64,000 bases of DNA, from positions 4,128,623 to 4,192,622 of the forward strand of contig SJPJ01000001.1 of assembly GCA_007859835.1 (NCBI GenBank), given 5' to 3'. Numbering within the stretch: position 1 is the stretch's first letter; each line of letters opens with the position of its first letter. Source of the stretch: Novipirellula herctigrandis. Lineage in GTDB: Bacteria > Planctomycetota > Planctomycetia > Pirellulales > Pirellulaceae. Below, piece by piece: positions 34,243 to 44,113 of the stretch. The position numbers were made by a program, and so were the translations under genes. Under the pieces are notes generated by a model, which had not been told where the DNA came from, made no database searches, and was given only the letters and a program-made list of their open reading frames with translations.

Positions 34243-35868
34243 ATGGTTCCAAACGCCGGAAATACCGCGATGAGATTGCCACGCGCCCACGACGCACAAA
34301 CCACCCTTTGGCTCGCTCTGCTGGCCATGTTTGCAAGCGTCACAATCAACATCCTGCCCGCAAACGGCCAAGTGCGCACGAAAAAACCGGATCGCGGGGT
34401 CTATCAACCTCCTATGGTCACTCCGTCGAAAAGAACAAAATCGACCGAGGATTTCCTCGTCGATGCGTCTGTGACAGAGGCGTCCGGTGTCAACGCCATC
34501 GAAGGATTGCCTCAGGATGAAGAGGTTCAGTTACTGCGTCGCGAAGCGTCCATCAAGCAAGTCGGTCATAGCGAAGATGCACTTCAATCTTGGCCAATGC
34601 CAGCGCAGTATCTACCAAGTGACGGTAATGTCATTTACCACGACGCTTATCAGAGCAATGTCATTGATGGCGAATATACCGAGGGCGAATATTACGAATC
34701 CGATTCTATTCATGAGCCCAATTGTGGATGCGACTCGTGCGATAGCTATGGATGTGATTCCTATGGCCAATGTGGTCCGGGATCGTGGACGAATGCGAGA
34801 CTTGGCTTTACTCCGGATCGTTGGTTTGGCTCCATCGAATTGTTGTTGATGTTTCGCAGCGGAGACACCTTGCCACCTCTACTAACCACGGGTCCAACAA
34901 CCAGTCCCAATCCGGGTCAAATCGGAGCCGCAGGGACGAGCGTACTTGTCGGCAACAGCAGCGTGCTGAACGAAATGACTGCTGGCGGACGATTGCAACT
35001 TGGCACCTGGCTTGATGATTGCCATTTGCGCAGCATGGTGTTTCGTGGTTGGCTAACGGGCGACGAGACGTTTAACTTTGAAACGGATCAAAGCCGCACT
35101 CCCGTCATCACGCGACCGTTTTTCAATGTCACCACGGGCGAAGCGGCGAGCCAAGACACGCAAGTCATCGCGACACCGGATTTTACCACCGTCGGCGTTG
35201 CTACGGTCCACGCGGCGAACGAAGTCCACGGTGCCGACATTTCAATTCGCCAACAAGCCTATTCTCGATTCGGTGGCACAGTTGACGTATTGTACGGCTA
35301 CCAATACATGCGAATGAATGACAGCCTACGAACCTTTAGCACTTCAACGGCAGGGGCCAGCAACGCATTGCCACTTGGGTCAGTGATCTCGATTACGGAT
35401 TCGTTCGAAGCGGAAAACGAATTCCACGGTGGACAACTTGGTTTCGCAAGCCGCTACCGCGAAGGATGCTGGTCATTTCGCAGTTTGTGGAAAGTGGCAT
35501 TTGGCCAACTCACACGGCGATCCGCATTGTCCGGCCGTACCGAAATCAGCAATGTCACAACCGTGGTTGACCCCAACGGTTTGTTGGTACGCAGCACCAA
35601 TGACGGGACGGAAACCGATCACACTTTTGGCTGGGTTCCCGAATTGGACTTGTCGCTTGGATGGCACCAATTTCCACAATTCGATGTGACCGTGGGGTAC
35701 CATATCATCGCGATGACCGATGCCGTTCAAGTGTCGGGATTGATCGATCCCCAATTGGCATCCAACTTGGCGGATCCCGTCGACGATCCGCTACGTCCAT
35801 CGCGGCAATTGAGCGACAAAACCTTCTACGTCCATGGAATTCATTTTGGACTCGAGTACGTTTTTTAA
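34243..35868 (+). CDS. BBP7-family outer-membrane beta-barrel protein
   Basis: 541 residues with a signal peptide (LWLALLAMFASVTINILPANGQ), a disordered N-terminal region and a Cys/Asp-rich segment (NCGCDSCDSYGCDSYGQCG). A C-terminal beta barrel follows, with alternating strands (RWFGSIELLLMF, FGGTVDVLYGYQYMRM) and a final FGLEYVF. This is the BBP7 family that is expanded in planctomycetes. It should sit in the outer membrane; the cargo is unknown. ATG 34270 is an alternative start closer to the h-region. Confidence 0.8.
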   Translation: MVPNAGNTAMRLPRAHDAQTTLWLALLAMFASVTINILPANGQVRTKKPDRGVYQPPMVTPSKRTKSTEDFLVDASVTEASGVNAIEGLPQDEEVQLLRREASIKQVGHSEDALQSWPMPAQYLPSDGNVIYHDAYQSNVIDGEYTEGEYYESDSIHEPNCGCDSCDSYGCDSYGQCGPGSWTNARLGFTPDRWFGSIELLLMFRSGDTLPPLLTTGPTTSPNPGQIGAAGTSVLVGNSSVLNEMTAGGRLQLGTWLDDCHLRSMVFRGWLTGDETFNFETDQSRTPVITRPFFNVTTGEAASQDTQVIATPDFTTVGVATVHAANEVHGADISIRQQAYSRFGGTVDVLYGYQYMRMNDSLRTFSTSTAGASNALPLGSVISITDSFEAENEFHGGQLGFASRYREGCWSFRSLWKVAFGQLTRRSALSGRTEISNVTTVVDPNGLLVRSTNDGTETDHTFGWVPELDLSLGWHQFPQFDVTVGYHIIAMTDAVQVSGLIDPQLASNLADPVDDPLRPSRQLSDKTFYVHGIHFGLEYVF

Positions 35869-35877
35869 CCGTTGGCT

Positions 35878-36984
35878 TTACTCTGCAAAGACCTTCAACA
35901 ATTCTTCGGCCCATTGCTCCCAACCCTCGGCGGCCGTTTCAAAGTCAACGTGCATCCATCGCACCGGAGTTGACGGCAGCACGCGTGGCGTAAATTTGCT
36001 CGTCTGCGAAATCGGCAACTGGCTACTATCACCCATCGCCAAACGATCTTCGGTCGTTGGTGAAACCACATAGTCAGCCAAACGATCCGCGGCAGCTCGA
36101 TGCGGTGCATTCTTCAAAATCGCGACGGTGTTTGGAATCCGCAACGTACCCGGTTGGTCAGGCAATTGATCGGGAAAGACGATTGCTACGGGGCGTCCCA
36201 AATCCTTTTCGATAATCGCATCATCGGTGTCGGTTAATCCCCACGCTACCGTTCCAGCGGAAATCGCCAAGGCGACTTGTTTGTTGCCAGACAAGACAAC
36301 GGCGTTCTGTTTCATTCGACGAAGTTGATCGAGCGTTTCGCTGCGTCCGTTGATCTCTCGCAGGACGGCAAAATGGGTCGCCGTGGTTCCAAACAGCGGC
36401 CTGGCAAACGCACATTGGCCTTTCCATTTTGGATCCTCAAGATCGGAAACCGACGACGGATAATCGTTCGCATCGGGAACCAATTGAGTATTCACGATCA
36501 ACACTCGCGCCCGCGCGGCGAACCCGCACCACGATCCGTCGCTGGCGATCATGTCGGCGGGCCATCCACCTTCAACATCCCATGACCTTGGTTCTAAAAG
36601 CCCCAATTTCTGAAGCCGAACGGTGTGCATAATTTCGTTATTCCAAAATAGATCGCAGACCGGCGAGTCTTTTTCGGCAATGATGCGGTTGACTAACCCC
36701 ACGGTTTTGGTCGATTCTACATCAAACTTCGCGACCACGCTCACTTCGCCTTGGGTCGACCGCTGGAAAGCGTCGAGGATCGGTGTGGCGAATCCTTCGT
36801 CAAGTGCCGAGTAGACGACGACGTCACTTTCGGATCGCTGCACGCAACCGCTTGAGGATGACAAAACGACCATCATCAAAATCAACGCCCTGAAAATCGG
36901 CGCCCTGAAAATCGGCGCCCTGAAAATCGGCGCCCTGAAAATCGGCGCCCTGAAAATCGGCGCCCTGAAAATCGGCATCGCCAT
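35878..36984 (-). CDS. ABC-transporter substrate-binding lipoprotein, iron(III)-type
   Basis: The mature part resembles FbpA/FutA-class ferric-binding proteins: VVVYSALDEGFATPILDAF, FDVESTKTVGLVNRI, WNNEIMHTVRLQ, the central ARARVLIVNTQLV and ANTVAILKNAPH-like C-lobe. A lipobox (SSSSGC) is present. The signal peptide is abnormal: between its start (MAMPI) and the h-region lie five FRAPI units and one FRALI, encoded by 15-bp repeats, giving about 30 extra residues with an Arg every five positions. No permease or ATPase gene is adjacent. I start at ATG 36984; longer starts would overlap the divergent protease gene. Confidence 0.83.
   Translation of the reverse strand: MAMPIFRAPIFRAPIFRAPIFRAPIFRAPIFRALILMMVVLSSSSGCVQRSESDVVVYSALDEGFATPILDAFQRSTQGEVSVVAKFDVESTKTVGLVNRIIAEKDSPVCDLFWNNEIMHTVRLQKLGLLEPRSWDVEGGWPADMIASDGSWCGFAARARVLIVNTQLVPDANDYPSSVSDLEDPKWKGQCAFARPLFGTTATHFAVLREINGRSETLDQLRRMKQNAVVLSGNKQVALAISAGTVAWGLTDTDDAIIEKDLGRPVAIVFPDQLPDQPGTLRIPNTVAILKNAPHRAAADRLADYVVSPTTEDRLAMGDSSQLPISQTSKFTPRVLPSTPVRWMHVDFETAAEGWEQWAEELLKVFAE
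36881..36970. repeat. 6 x 15-bp tandem repeat in a lipoprotein signal peptide
   Basis: Unit ATCGGCGCCCTGAAA is perfect five times (36896-36970) and once with two substitutions (36881-36895). Read on the minus strand it encodes FRAPI units. Period 15 keeps the frame, so copy-number changes would lengthen or shorten the signal peptide without disrupting the protein. Confidence 0.97.
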
Positions 36985-37013
36985 GAAACGGAAAAACAGA
37001 TTAAACTGAGGGG

Positions 37014-38315
37014 ATGAACGCTGCACGGACTCTACACTTTCTAATTGGGCTTTGGACCGGTTTGGCAATTTGCCACTTTGCGGTCGCTGGTGATTTCGCG
37101 AAATATTCCGGTAAGCATATCACGTTGACAACCGATATCGAGTCCGATGAGGAAGCGAGCCGACTTGTCGAGTCCTTCGATGCTGTAGTTCCGCAGTGGG
37201 AAGAATTCTTTGACTTGCCAAATTCCGGTCAAACGAATTGGCAGATCGAAGCCTTTGTGATGCGTGACAAATCAGCATTTATCGAAGCGGGGCTGATCAG
37301 CGGCCGCATTCCGGAATTTTCGCAAGGCTACGCATTGGGAAACACCGTTTGGGTGGTTGCTCAACCGAGCGAGTACTACACACGGCATTTGCTTCTTCAC
37401 GAGGGAGTTCATGCCTTGGCGATCGATCGATTCGACGGCACCGGCCCCTCGTGGTTCGCCGAAGGGACCGCCGAAGTCCTTTCGACCCACCGCTTCGTTG
37501 GAAGTGATGCCCGAGTGGGTGGGGTCCCAGTGGACCGTGAATCGGTTCCCTATTGGGGACGGTTGAAAGTCATGTCGGAGCGACGAACCGAGGGGGATAT
37601 CCCTGCGATTGAAACGGTGATGCGATATCCGGCGGACTTGAAAGCGGACCCCGAGGCATACGGTTGGAGCTGGGCAGCAGTGATGTTGTTGTCCGAGTAC
37701 CCTGAGTACCGGAGTGTCTACCAAGCGGCGGCTCGCGAAGGGCGTGACAATAGCTCGCAGTTCACTCGCCAGCTCTATCAACGCTTGTTTCCACAGTGGC
37801 CCGCCGTGGTAGCTCGGTGGCGGTTGATGTGCAACCAACTCGACTATGGATACAATTGGGATGCTAACCGTGTTGCCATCGACGTTTCCGATCCACTTTG
37901 GAACGGGGCGAAGAGATCCTTCCCGGTCGATGCGTCGCAAGGTTGGCAGTCGTCAGGTGTTCGCATTCCAGCCTCGACGACGTTTCAAGTCAGCGCGAGC
38001 GGGCGATGCACAATTGCCAACCATAGCAACGCCCAACGCAGTAACACCACACGCAGTACAAATGAATGGATCAGCGAACCACCAGGCGTGACGATTCGAT
38101 ACGTTAACGGTAAACCACTCGGACAACTTTTGGCGTGCTTGGTTCCAACGAAACGTTCCGGTGGGGCGACATACGCTCCGCTAAAGATCGTCCCGATCAA
38201 TTCGGAAACTCAACTCAAGTGCACTACCGAAAGCTGGCTGGTGTTTCAGATCAACGACGCCACAAGCGATCGATCAGACAACAGCGGTAGTTACCAGGTC
38301 CAACTCGCTCGCTAA
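37014..38315 (+). CDS. Secreted gluzincin-type metallopeptidase (DUF1570-like)
   Basis: 433 residues with signal peptide (TLHFLIGLWTGLAICHFAVA), then a peptidase-MA-type domain with HEGVH (H129, E130, H133) and downstream WFAEGTAEVL supplying the third zinc ligand Glu. The C-terminal 150 residues are beta-rich and could bind a substrate. It resembles planctomycete DUF1570 proteins. It is divergent from the substrate-binding lipoprotein gene; only 29 bp separate the two starts, so any promoters must overlap the coding ends. Confidence 0.78.
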   Translation: MNAARTLHFLIGLWTGLAICHFAVAGDFAKYSGKHITLTTDIESDEEASRLVESFDAVVPQWEEFFDLPNSGQTNWQIEAFVMRDKSAFIEAGLISGRIPEFSQGYALGNTVWVVAQPSEYYTRHLLLHEGVHALAIDRFDGTGPSWFAEGTAEVLSTHRFVGSDARVGGVPVDRESVPYWGRLKVMSERRTEGDIPAIETVMRYPADLKADPEAYGWSWAAVMLLSEYPEYRSVYQAAAREGRDNSSQFTRQLYQRLFPQWPAVVARWRLMCNQLDYGYNWDANRVAIDVSDPLWNGAKRSFPVDASQGWQSSGVRIPASTTFQVSASGRCTIANHSNAQRSNTTRSTNEWISEPPGVTIRYVNGKPLGQLLACLVPTKRSGGATYAPLKIVPINSETQLKCTTESWLVFQINDATSDRSDNSGSYQVQLAR

Positions 38316-38384
38316 AGCATGCTCATCATTGACGTGGGATCATCGCAGGCTAGGTCCAGGCCTAAATCAGACCTAGAACCGCTA

Positions 38385-39830
38385 CTAGAACTTGTACCGT
38401 AGCGTCCAATCAAACAACACCGCTTTACCAGGTTCGGTGGGAGCGTTTGGTTGGTACACGTAACCGGGCTCATCGGTTCGGTTGTGATAATCCGTTCGCC
38501 ACGACGAGACCTCAAAACCGGTAGTCAAGTCATCAGTAACCTTGTAAAAGATGTTCGTATAGATCACTTGGTTCTTCGTTCGGCCAAGCAAACTGTCGTT
38601 GTCATCGGGATCGTCGATCGAGTAGCCCATATGCGCCGTCGCCTTTTTGGTAAGCACGTATGACAATTCACCCCATCCACCGGTGGTATCGATCGGCACG
38701 CGTAAACAGGGACACACACCTTGCCCAATCCCGCCGAGTAGATTGCTAAGGTTGGCTCCGGTAAAGAACTCACCCTGAAAACTCAATCGCTCGGTCAGCG
38801 GAATCTTGGCATCGATGTTTGCAGACCATGTTTCAATTCGGACATCGTCCTCAGGGCCAAGTGCGGGATTGGCGACATGACCGGTAGAAAAATCGAAGCC
38901 TGTTTCACCGATGTGACCGGATAGGCCAAACGCCAACGTTTGGCCACCTGCGGCGATGTTGCCAAACGTGATTGCGGAGCGACCTTGTACCATCGGCCAA
39001 TTCCCCGTTTCTCGCGTTACACCGACGGCGTTAGCACCACTCGCCAAGTCTTGAATGATGTTCTGGGCAACCGCTCCTTGAAGCGTCCATGTGGTGTTGC
39101 TACCGAGATCGAAATAGCGTTCGATGCGAGCTTGGGTCCGCCGGAAACCGATGTTGCCTGCTGCCCAATTGACGGGGAAACTGACCGTGTTTGGCAACAG
39201 TGGAGAAACGACATCCCACGTTTGGCCTACCAAAAACCGTGCGTTATCGTTCTTGGCTTCCCAATAGGCGTGGCGAAGCCGAACGTCTGGCTGGTTGTCG
39301 GTGACAAAGTTTCCGAGAAAGTCGACTTCAATTTTTGCACCACTACGGAAGCATGCAATATCCGGCCCAAACACATCGACGCCTATTCGACTACGGCGCG
39401 CATCAAATTCTAACGCCGATTCTCCTTGCTGTTCTTCGGACGCAATCCAAAGAGCGAACCGGCCGGGAACCGTTCGACCCGTGGAAAAAGCGGCATCGGC
39501 CCATATCGTTCCGTAAGGGACGAATCTGAATTTTCCAACCTTTAGACCGTCCGGTTCCGGTTTGCACTTCGGCGCGCACACGGGAGTGTAGCTCGCTTGT
39601 TGCACGCCCGGTTGCATCTGCTCGGCATTTTGAGTGTTCCAAGTGTGAATCGACTCAGCGGAAAGCAAATCAATCCACTCGTCCCGTTCAGCGGCCTCGG
39701 CCTCGGTTTCAGTTGGCAAAGTAAGACGAGGGGTTCCTTGCCCCAATACTGAACGTGCGCCCAACAACCCTGTGAATATCAAGGTGGTGGCGGTCAGTCC
39801 AGTAACCCCTCGTCGAAGTAGCCTCTTCAT
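38385..39830 (-). CDS. DcaP-like outer-membrane porin
   Basis: 481 residues: signal peptide (RGVTGLTATTLIFTGLLGARSVLG), a short helical/coiled N-terminal part, then a beta barrel with the DcaP signature YGTIWADAAFSTGR, RSRIGVDVFGPD and GAKIEVDFLGNF. It also has FLVGQTWDVVSPLLPN and the aromatic C-terminus FDWTLRYKF. Predicted trimeric outer-membrane channel for small organic solutes. Monocistronic, start ATG at 39828-39830. Confidence 0.85.
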   Translation of the reverse strand: MKRLLRRGVTGLTATTLIFTGLLGARSVLGQGTPRLTLPTETEAEAAERDEWIDLLSAESIHTWNTQNAEQMQPGVQQASYTPVCAPKCKPEPDGLKVGKFRFVPYGTIWADAAFSTGRTVPGRFALWIASEEQQGESALEFDARRSRIGVDVFGPDIACFRSGAKIEVDFLGNFVTDNQPDVRLRHAYWEAKNDNARFLVGQTWDVVSPLLPNTVSFPVNWAAGNIGFRRTQARIERYFDLGSNTTWTLQGAVAQNIIQDLASGANAVGVTRETGNWPMVQGRSAITFGNIAAGGQTLAFGLSGHIGETGFDFSTGHVANPALGPEDDVRIETWSANIDAKIPLTERLSFQGEFFTGANLSNLLGGIGQGVCPCLRVPIDTTGGWGELSYVLTKKATAHMGYSIDDPDDNDSLLGRTKNQVIYTNIFYKVTDDLTTGFEVSSWRTDYHNRTDEPGYVYQPNAPTEPGKAVLFDWTLRYKF

Positions 39831-40173
39831 TAGTTAGTCTCGTTAAAGCAGAAATGGATGGTCCTACCGTCGGATCGCAACGGTTACCTAGGATTACTAA
39901 TTCGGCGCGATCCAAGTTGGAAAACCCGCATTTGCCGTATTGCCCGCAAACTCAACCCAATGCGTCCTCGATTGTGCATTTCAAAGGTCCTGGGAACACT
40001 TTTGATCGAGCTTTCCTAATACAATTGGGGGGGTACGCCTTGTCCATTTCCTTTTATTGTCAAGGTGCTACTATTGATTACGGTTTACCTTCCAAGCATC
40101 CCTCCCCATTAGCGTCATTCCTACCTTGCCGACACTTGGTCTTCTGGAATCGCGCTGCCACGAAAAAGCACCG
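39831..40173. other. Divergent intergenic region (343 bp)
   Basis: Carries the promoters of the porin and of the DUF1592 gene. On the plus strand TTGTCA (40057-40062), 16 bases, TACGGT (40079-40084) is a plausible sigma-70-type pair about 90 bases before ATG 40174. No coding region is seen. Confidence 0.25.
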
Positions 40174-42504
40174 ATGTTGCTCCCTTCCGCTCGACCGCTT
40201 TTCAGTCTGTCATCAACACTCTTGTTGGCCTTGATCCTGATACCGTCCTATTCGGTCTGTGCTGAGGACACCGAGTTTGGATTGGGAACCAAGATCTATT
40301 CCCAGGGCTGCGCGGAGTGCCATGGGGAACAGGGCGAGGGAGTTCAAAGTGAATACGCCGCCGCTCTCATTGGCGATGCGTCGATAGGAGAGTTGGCTGA
40401 GGTCATTAGCGACACGATGCCCGAACAGGATCCCGATCTTTGCGTGGGCGAAGATGCGGTTGCCGTTGCCCGTTACATCCATCACGCGTTTTACGGCGAA
40501 GCCGCCCGGCTACGGAACCGCCCTCCCAAACTTGCTTTGGCTCGATTGACCGGTGAACAACTGCGTCAAAGTTTGGCCGACCTTTACGGTTCCTTTGCTG
40601 GGAACACTTGGGCTCACGAAGACCATGGCGTCAATGCGATCTATTTTGATGGGGACAGGTGGAATGACAAGAAAAGGAAAATCGAGCGAGTCGACTCGGT
40701 GATTGATTTTGATTTCGGTCACGACAGCCCAGGAGAGGGAATCGAACCTGAATCATTCTATATCCACTGGACCGGAACCCTGAAAGCAGACCGCACCGGT
40801 GATTACGAGCTTGTACTTCGCAGCACCTGTTCTTGCACGCTCGATTTTGGCCACACTCAGCGAAAGTTGATCGACAACCATGTTCAATCGGAAGGACGTA
40901 CTGAGTTTCGCAAACGGATTCGTTTGACCGCAGGCCGAGGCTACCCGTTTGAACTTTCGTTTATCCAAAGAGAACGAAAAACGGACCAACCGCCTGCGTT
41001 GGTTTCGTTTTGCTGGGTTCCACCAGGAGGTGTAGAAGAGGTTATCCCGCAGCGTAATTTGTTAGCCACCAGTTTTCCGCCAGCGTTTTCGTTACAGACA
41101 AAGTTGCCTCCGGATGACAGTAGCTATGGCTACGAACGGGGCACTCAAATCAGCCGCATTTGGGACGACTCAACCACGCAAGCAGCGGTTGAGTTTTCAC
41201 AATTCGCGGGAGATGAACTTTGGCCACTGTATCAACAAAAACACAAAAAGGATTCCAACGAGAATCGTGCGAAGCTAAGGACGTTTCTCGGTGAGCTAGC
41301 CGAGACCGCCTTTCGGGGCTCGCTTGATGAGATCGCTCGCAAGCTCTACATCGATGAACAAGTCGACGCGACCGAGGATGATAGGGAAGCGATTCGCCGC
41401 GTTTGCTTGTTGGCCCTTAAGTCACCGCGGTTCCTTTACCCAACGCTCGATTCGAATCAAACTGCTTCACGACGCGTCGCAAACCGCTTGGCATTGGTTC
41501 TTTATGATTCGCTTCCTGTCGATGATTGGCTCTTAGCGAAAATCCAAAAGGACGAACTTGCAACCGAAGCACAGGCCAACCAAACGGCTTGGAGTATGGT
41601 GAGCGACTACCGCACGCAAGGCAAAATGCGATCGTTCCTGTACCATTGGTTCCACGTTGGCGGGACCGATGAAATCCCCAAAGACAGCGAAGCCTATCCC
41701 GGGTTCGATCAAGCCGTCGTCAGCGACTTACGAGCTTCGTTCAATGCGTTTGTAGATGAGGTCGTATGGAGCGAAACGAGTGATTTTCGTCAATTTTTCA
41801 TAGCGGATTGGACCTTCACGACGGACCGCTTGGCTACCTTCTATGGCGATGCATGGAAACCGGTTGAAGCCGAAGGGCCACCACTAAGGCGAAGTGTCAG
41901 CGATGCGAAAGTCCGCATGGGAGTGCTGAACCATCCGCTAGTGATGAGCTCACTTTCGTACTACAAAACGACATCACCGATCCACCGCGGCGTGTTTTTG
42001 AACCGCTACATTTTGGGCCGAACCCTACGCCCGCCGAATGCCGCTTTCGCCCCACTTAACCCTGACTTGCATCCGCAATTGACGACTCGAGAACGGGTCT
42101 CGTTGCAGACCGAGGACGTAAATTGCCAAGTATGTCACGAACGAATTAATGCCCTTGGTTTTACCCTCGAAAACTTCGATGCAGTCGGTCGTTGGCGAGA
42201 GACAGAGAATGATCGTCCGGTCAATGCCAGCGGAAATTACTTGACGCGCGACAGCAAAACGGTCACCTTTGAAGGTGCGTCGGACTTGGCAAATTACTTG
42301 GCCAAAAGCGATGATTGCCACAAGGCCTTTGTCGAAGCGGCTTTCGAATACTTTGTCAAACAACCTGTCACCGCCTATGGCAGCGATACGTTGGACCGCC
42401 TCACAGATAAATTCCGAAACAGCGGCTTTAAGGTCCGAGACCTCCTTGTCGCAATCGCAGCGACTGCGGCGACGGAACCGTTAAAGACTCAAGAAGAAGC
42501 TTGA
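40174..42504 (+). CDS. DUF1592/DUF1588/DUF1585 cytochrome c-type protein with PA14-like domain
   Basis: 776 residues: signal peptide (SSTLLLALILIPSYSVCA), an N-terminal heme-binding CAECH within GAECHGEQGEG-type context, then DUF1587/PA14-like beta module (FYIHWTGTLKADRTGDYELV). The DUF1592 block follows (RLALVLYDSLPVDDWL), then DUF1588 (HRGVFLNRYILGRTLRPP), a second CQVCH heme motif and DUF1585 (GFTLENFDAVGRWRETE). It is the electron-transfer partner class that is always paired with DUF1552 proteins in planctomycetes. ATG 40174 is chosen over 40126 because it gives a normal signal peptide. The substrate is unknown. Confidence 0.88.
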   Translation: MLLPSARPLFSLSSTLLLALILIPSYSVCAEDTEFGLGTKIYSQGCAECHGEQGEGVQSEYAAALIGDASIGELAEVISDTMPEQDPDLCVGEDAVAVARYIHHAFYGEAARLRNRPPKLALARLTGEQLRQSLADLYGSFAGNTWAHEDHGVNAIYFDGDRWNDKKRKIERVDSVIDFDFGHDSPGEGIEPESFYIHWTGTLKADRTGDYELVLRSTCSCTLDFGHTQRKLIDNHVQSEGRTEFRKRIRLTAGRGYPFELSFIQRERKTDQPPALVSFCWVPPGGVEEVIPQRNLLATSFPPAFSLQTKLPPDDSSYGYERGTQISRIWDDSTTQAAVEFSQFAGDELWPLYQQKHKKDSNENRAKLRTFLGELAETAFRGSLDEIARKLYIDEQVDATEDDREAIRRVCLLALKSPRFLYPTLDSNQTASRRVANRLALVLYDSLPVDDWLLAKIQKDELATEAQANQTAWSMVSDYRTQGKMRSFLYHWFHVGGTDEIPKDSEAYPGFDQAVVSDLRASFNAFVDEVVWSETSDFRQFFIADWTFTTDRLATFYGDAWKPVEAEGPPLRRSVSDAKVRMGVLNHPLVMSSLSYYKTTSPIHRGVFLNRYILGRTLRPPNAAFAPLNPDLHPQLTTRERVSLQTEDVNCQVCHERINALGFTLENFDAVGRWRETENDRPVNASGNYLTRDSKTVTFEGASDLANYLAKSDDCHKAFVEAAFEYFVKQPVTAYGSDTLDRLTDKFRNSGFKVRDLLVAIAATAATEPLKTQEEA

Positions 42505-42548
42505 ACATCTAACCCGTTAAATGTTGAATCCGAAGCATTGAAGTGATC

Positions 42549-43901
42549 ATGAATCCACAGCCCCCATCAAGACGCGACTTTTTGAAGAAACTCGGCGTTG
42601 GCTATGCAGCAGGGCAATTCCTATTCGGATTGCCTAGCCTTGGCTGGGCCGCATCGCAATCACGCAAGCAACGGATCGTTTTCCTGTTTAGCCCCAACGG
42701 CGTGATCCCAAAGCATTTCTGGCCCGACAACCAAGGACGCGATTTTGACGTCAAGCGAATCCTCGAGCCGCTCGCCAGTTTCAAAGATCAACTGATGACC
42801 CTGCATGGCGTGTGCAACAAAATCCAAGGGGATGGCGATGGGCACATGCGAGGAATCGGCTGCCTGTTGACAGGTGTAGAGTTGTTCCCTGGCGATATCC
42901 AAGGCGGATCGGACACGCCCGCCGGATGGTCGATGGGAATTTCGATTGACCAACATTTGAAAAACAAATTTCAAAGCGACCCAGAAAAACAAACGCGATT
43001 CGGTTCGCTTGAGTTCGGCGTGATGGTACCGGATCGTGCGGACACATGGACACGCATGTCGTATGCAGGTGCCAATCAACCGATGGCACCAATTAGCGAT
43101 CCGTATCAGATGTTTGACAAACTGTACGGGCAAGCAAAAAACCGCCAATTGCTTGCGAGCGTATTGGATGATTTGAGCGAAGACTTCAAGCGAGTAGAAA
43201 ATCTGATTAGCAGCGAAGATTGTCACATTCTCAAAGAACATGTCGAGATGGTCCGAGCGGTTGAAAAAGAACTGAAGACTGAATTGGCCCAATCCCAGAA
43301 GGCTGAAGAGTCCCAAACGACTGACCTCGGCCACGCTGTTCCTGAAATGCCACCGAACGTGGAAACCGAAAACGACAATATGCCTCAGATTGCAAAAATG
43401 CAGATCGAACTATTGGTCAACAGTTTCGCGTCCGACTTCTCTCGGATCGCCACTTACCAGATCACCAATAGCGTCGGAAACGCAAGAATGAAATGGCTTG
43501 GCATCGATGAAGGACACCACGGTTTGTCGCATGAACCCGATAGCAACGAAAAGGCCTACGAGGAGTTGATCAAGATTAACACGTGGTACGCCGAGCAAGT
43601 CGCCTACTTGGCCAAGCGGCTTAGTGAAGTACCCGAGCCCGGTGGCAGCGGATCACTTCTGGACAACACCACGATCGTGTGGACAAACGAGCTTGGCAAA
43701 GGAAACTCGCACACTCGCGACAACATTCCTTTCGTGATGGTCGGTAGCGGCTTGGGATGGGACATGGGCCGAGCGATGAAGTTCGACCGAGTCGCCCACA
43801 ACCGATTGTTGCTGAGCATCACCGAAGCGATGGGCTACCCAGAAAAGAAATTCGGCAATCCGGACTATTGCGGCGATGGGCCGTTAACCGGATTGTTGTA
43901 A
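42549..43901 (+). CDS. Tat-exported DUF1552 protein
   Basis: 450 residues with a Tat signal ([20 protein letters not shown]) and the DUF1552 body: [36 protein letters not shown] and a C-terminal [23 protein letters not shown]1552 belongs to the alkaline-phosphatase-like/sulfatase-like fold group. It follows the DUF1592 gene by 44 bp, the standard pair. An upstream in-frame GTG at 42543 adds two residues only. Confidence 0.9.
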   Translation: MNPQPPSRRDFLKKLGVGYAAGQFLFGLPSLGWAASQSRKQRIVFLFSPNGVIPKHFWPDNQGRDFDVKRILEPLASFKDQLMTLHGVCNKIQGDGDGHMRGIGCLLTGVELFPGDIQGGSDTPAGWSMGISIDQHLKNKFQSDPEKQTRFGSLEFGVMVPDRADTWTRMSYAGANQPMAPISDPYQMFDKLYGQAKNRQLLASVLDDLSEDFKRVENLISSEDCHILKEHVEMVRAVEKELKTELAQSQKAEESQTTDLGHAVPEMPPNVETENDNMPQIAKMQIELLVNSFASDFSRIATYQITNSVGNARMKWLGIDEGHHGLSHEPDSNEKAYEELIKINTWYAEQVAYLAKRLSEVPEPGGSGSLLDNTTIVWTNELGKGNSHTRDNIPFVMVGSGLGWDMGRAMKFDRVAHNRLLLSITEAMGYPEKKFGNPDYCGDGPLTGLL

Positions 43902-43941
43902 AAACGCTCGACTTTGTTGGCGCCGGCATTCTGGGTTTCGA

Positions 43942-43975
43942 CGGAGCCGCAAATACCACGGAGCCGCAAATACCA
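43942..43975. repeat. 17-bp tandem repeat between convergent genes
   Basis: CGGAGCCGCAAATACCA at 43942-43958 and 43959-43975, with a partial third copy (CAGAGCCGC). It lies about 40 bp after the DUF1552 stop and before the rplL terminator. Confidence 0.92.
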
Positions 43976-44048
43976 CAGAGCCGCGCACAGTCGCAAATCA
44001 CATCAAGTGTCCAACCGCCTCCCCCTCGAATCCTATACAAACACGACA

Positions 44049-44079
44049 AAAAGCCCTGGTGAAAAACACCAGGGCTTTT
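44049..44079 (-). terminator. Intrinsic terminator of the L1-L10-L12 transcript
   Basis: A 13-bp perfect stem (AAAAGCCCTGGTG / CACCAGGGCTTTT) with a 5-base A/T loop lies 34 bp after the rplL stop. On the minus strand it is followed by TTTTTGTCG-type sequence. On the plus strand it also ends in TTTTG, so it may stop DUF1552 transcription too. Confidence 0.92.
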
Positions 44080-44113
44080 GTGTATGGAAAGGAGTGGCTA
44101 TCACGCGTTCGAA

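Noticed and set aside
36881-36970. CRISPR array
   Set aside because: The repeat units are 15 bp, directly adjacent without spacers, and lie in frame inside a gene. No cas gene is in the window.
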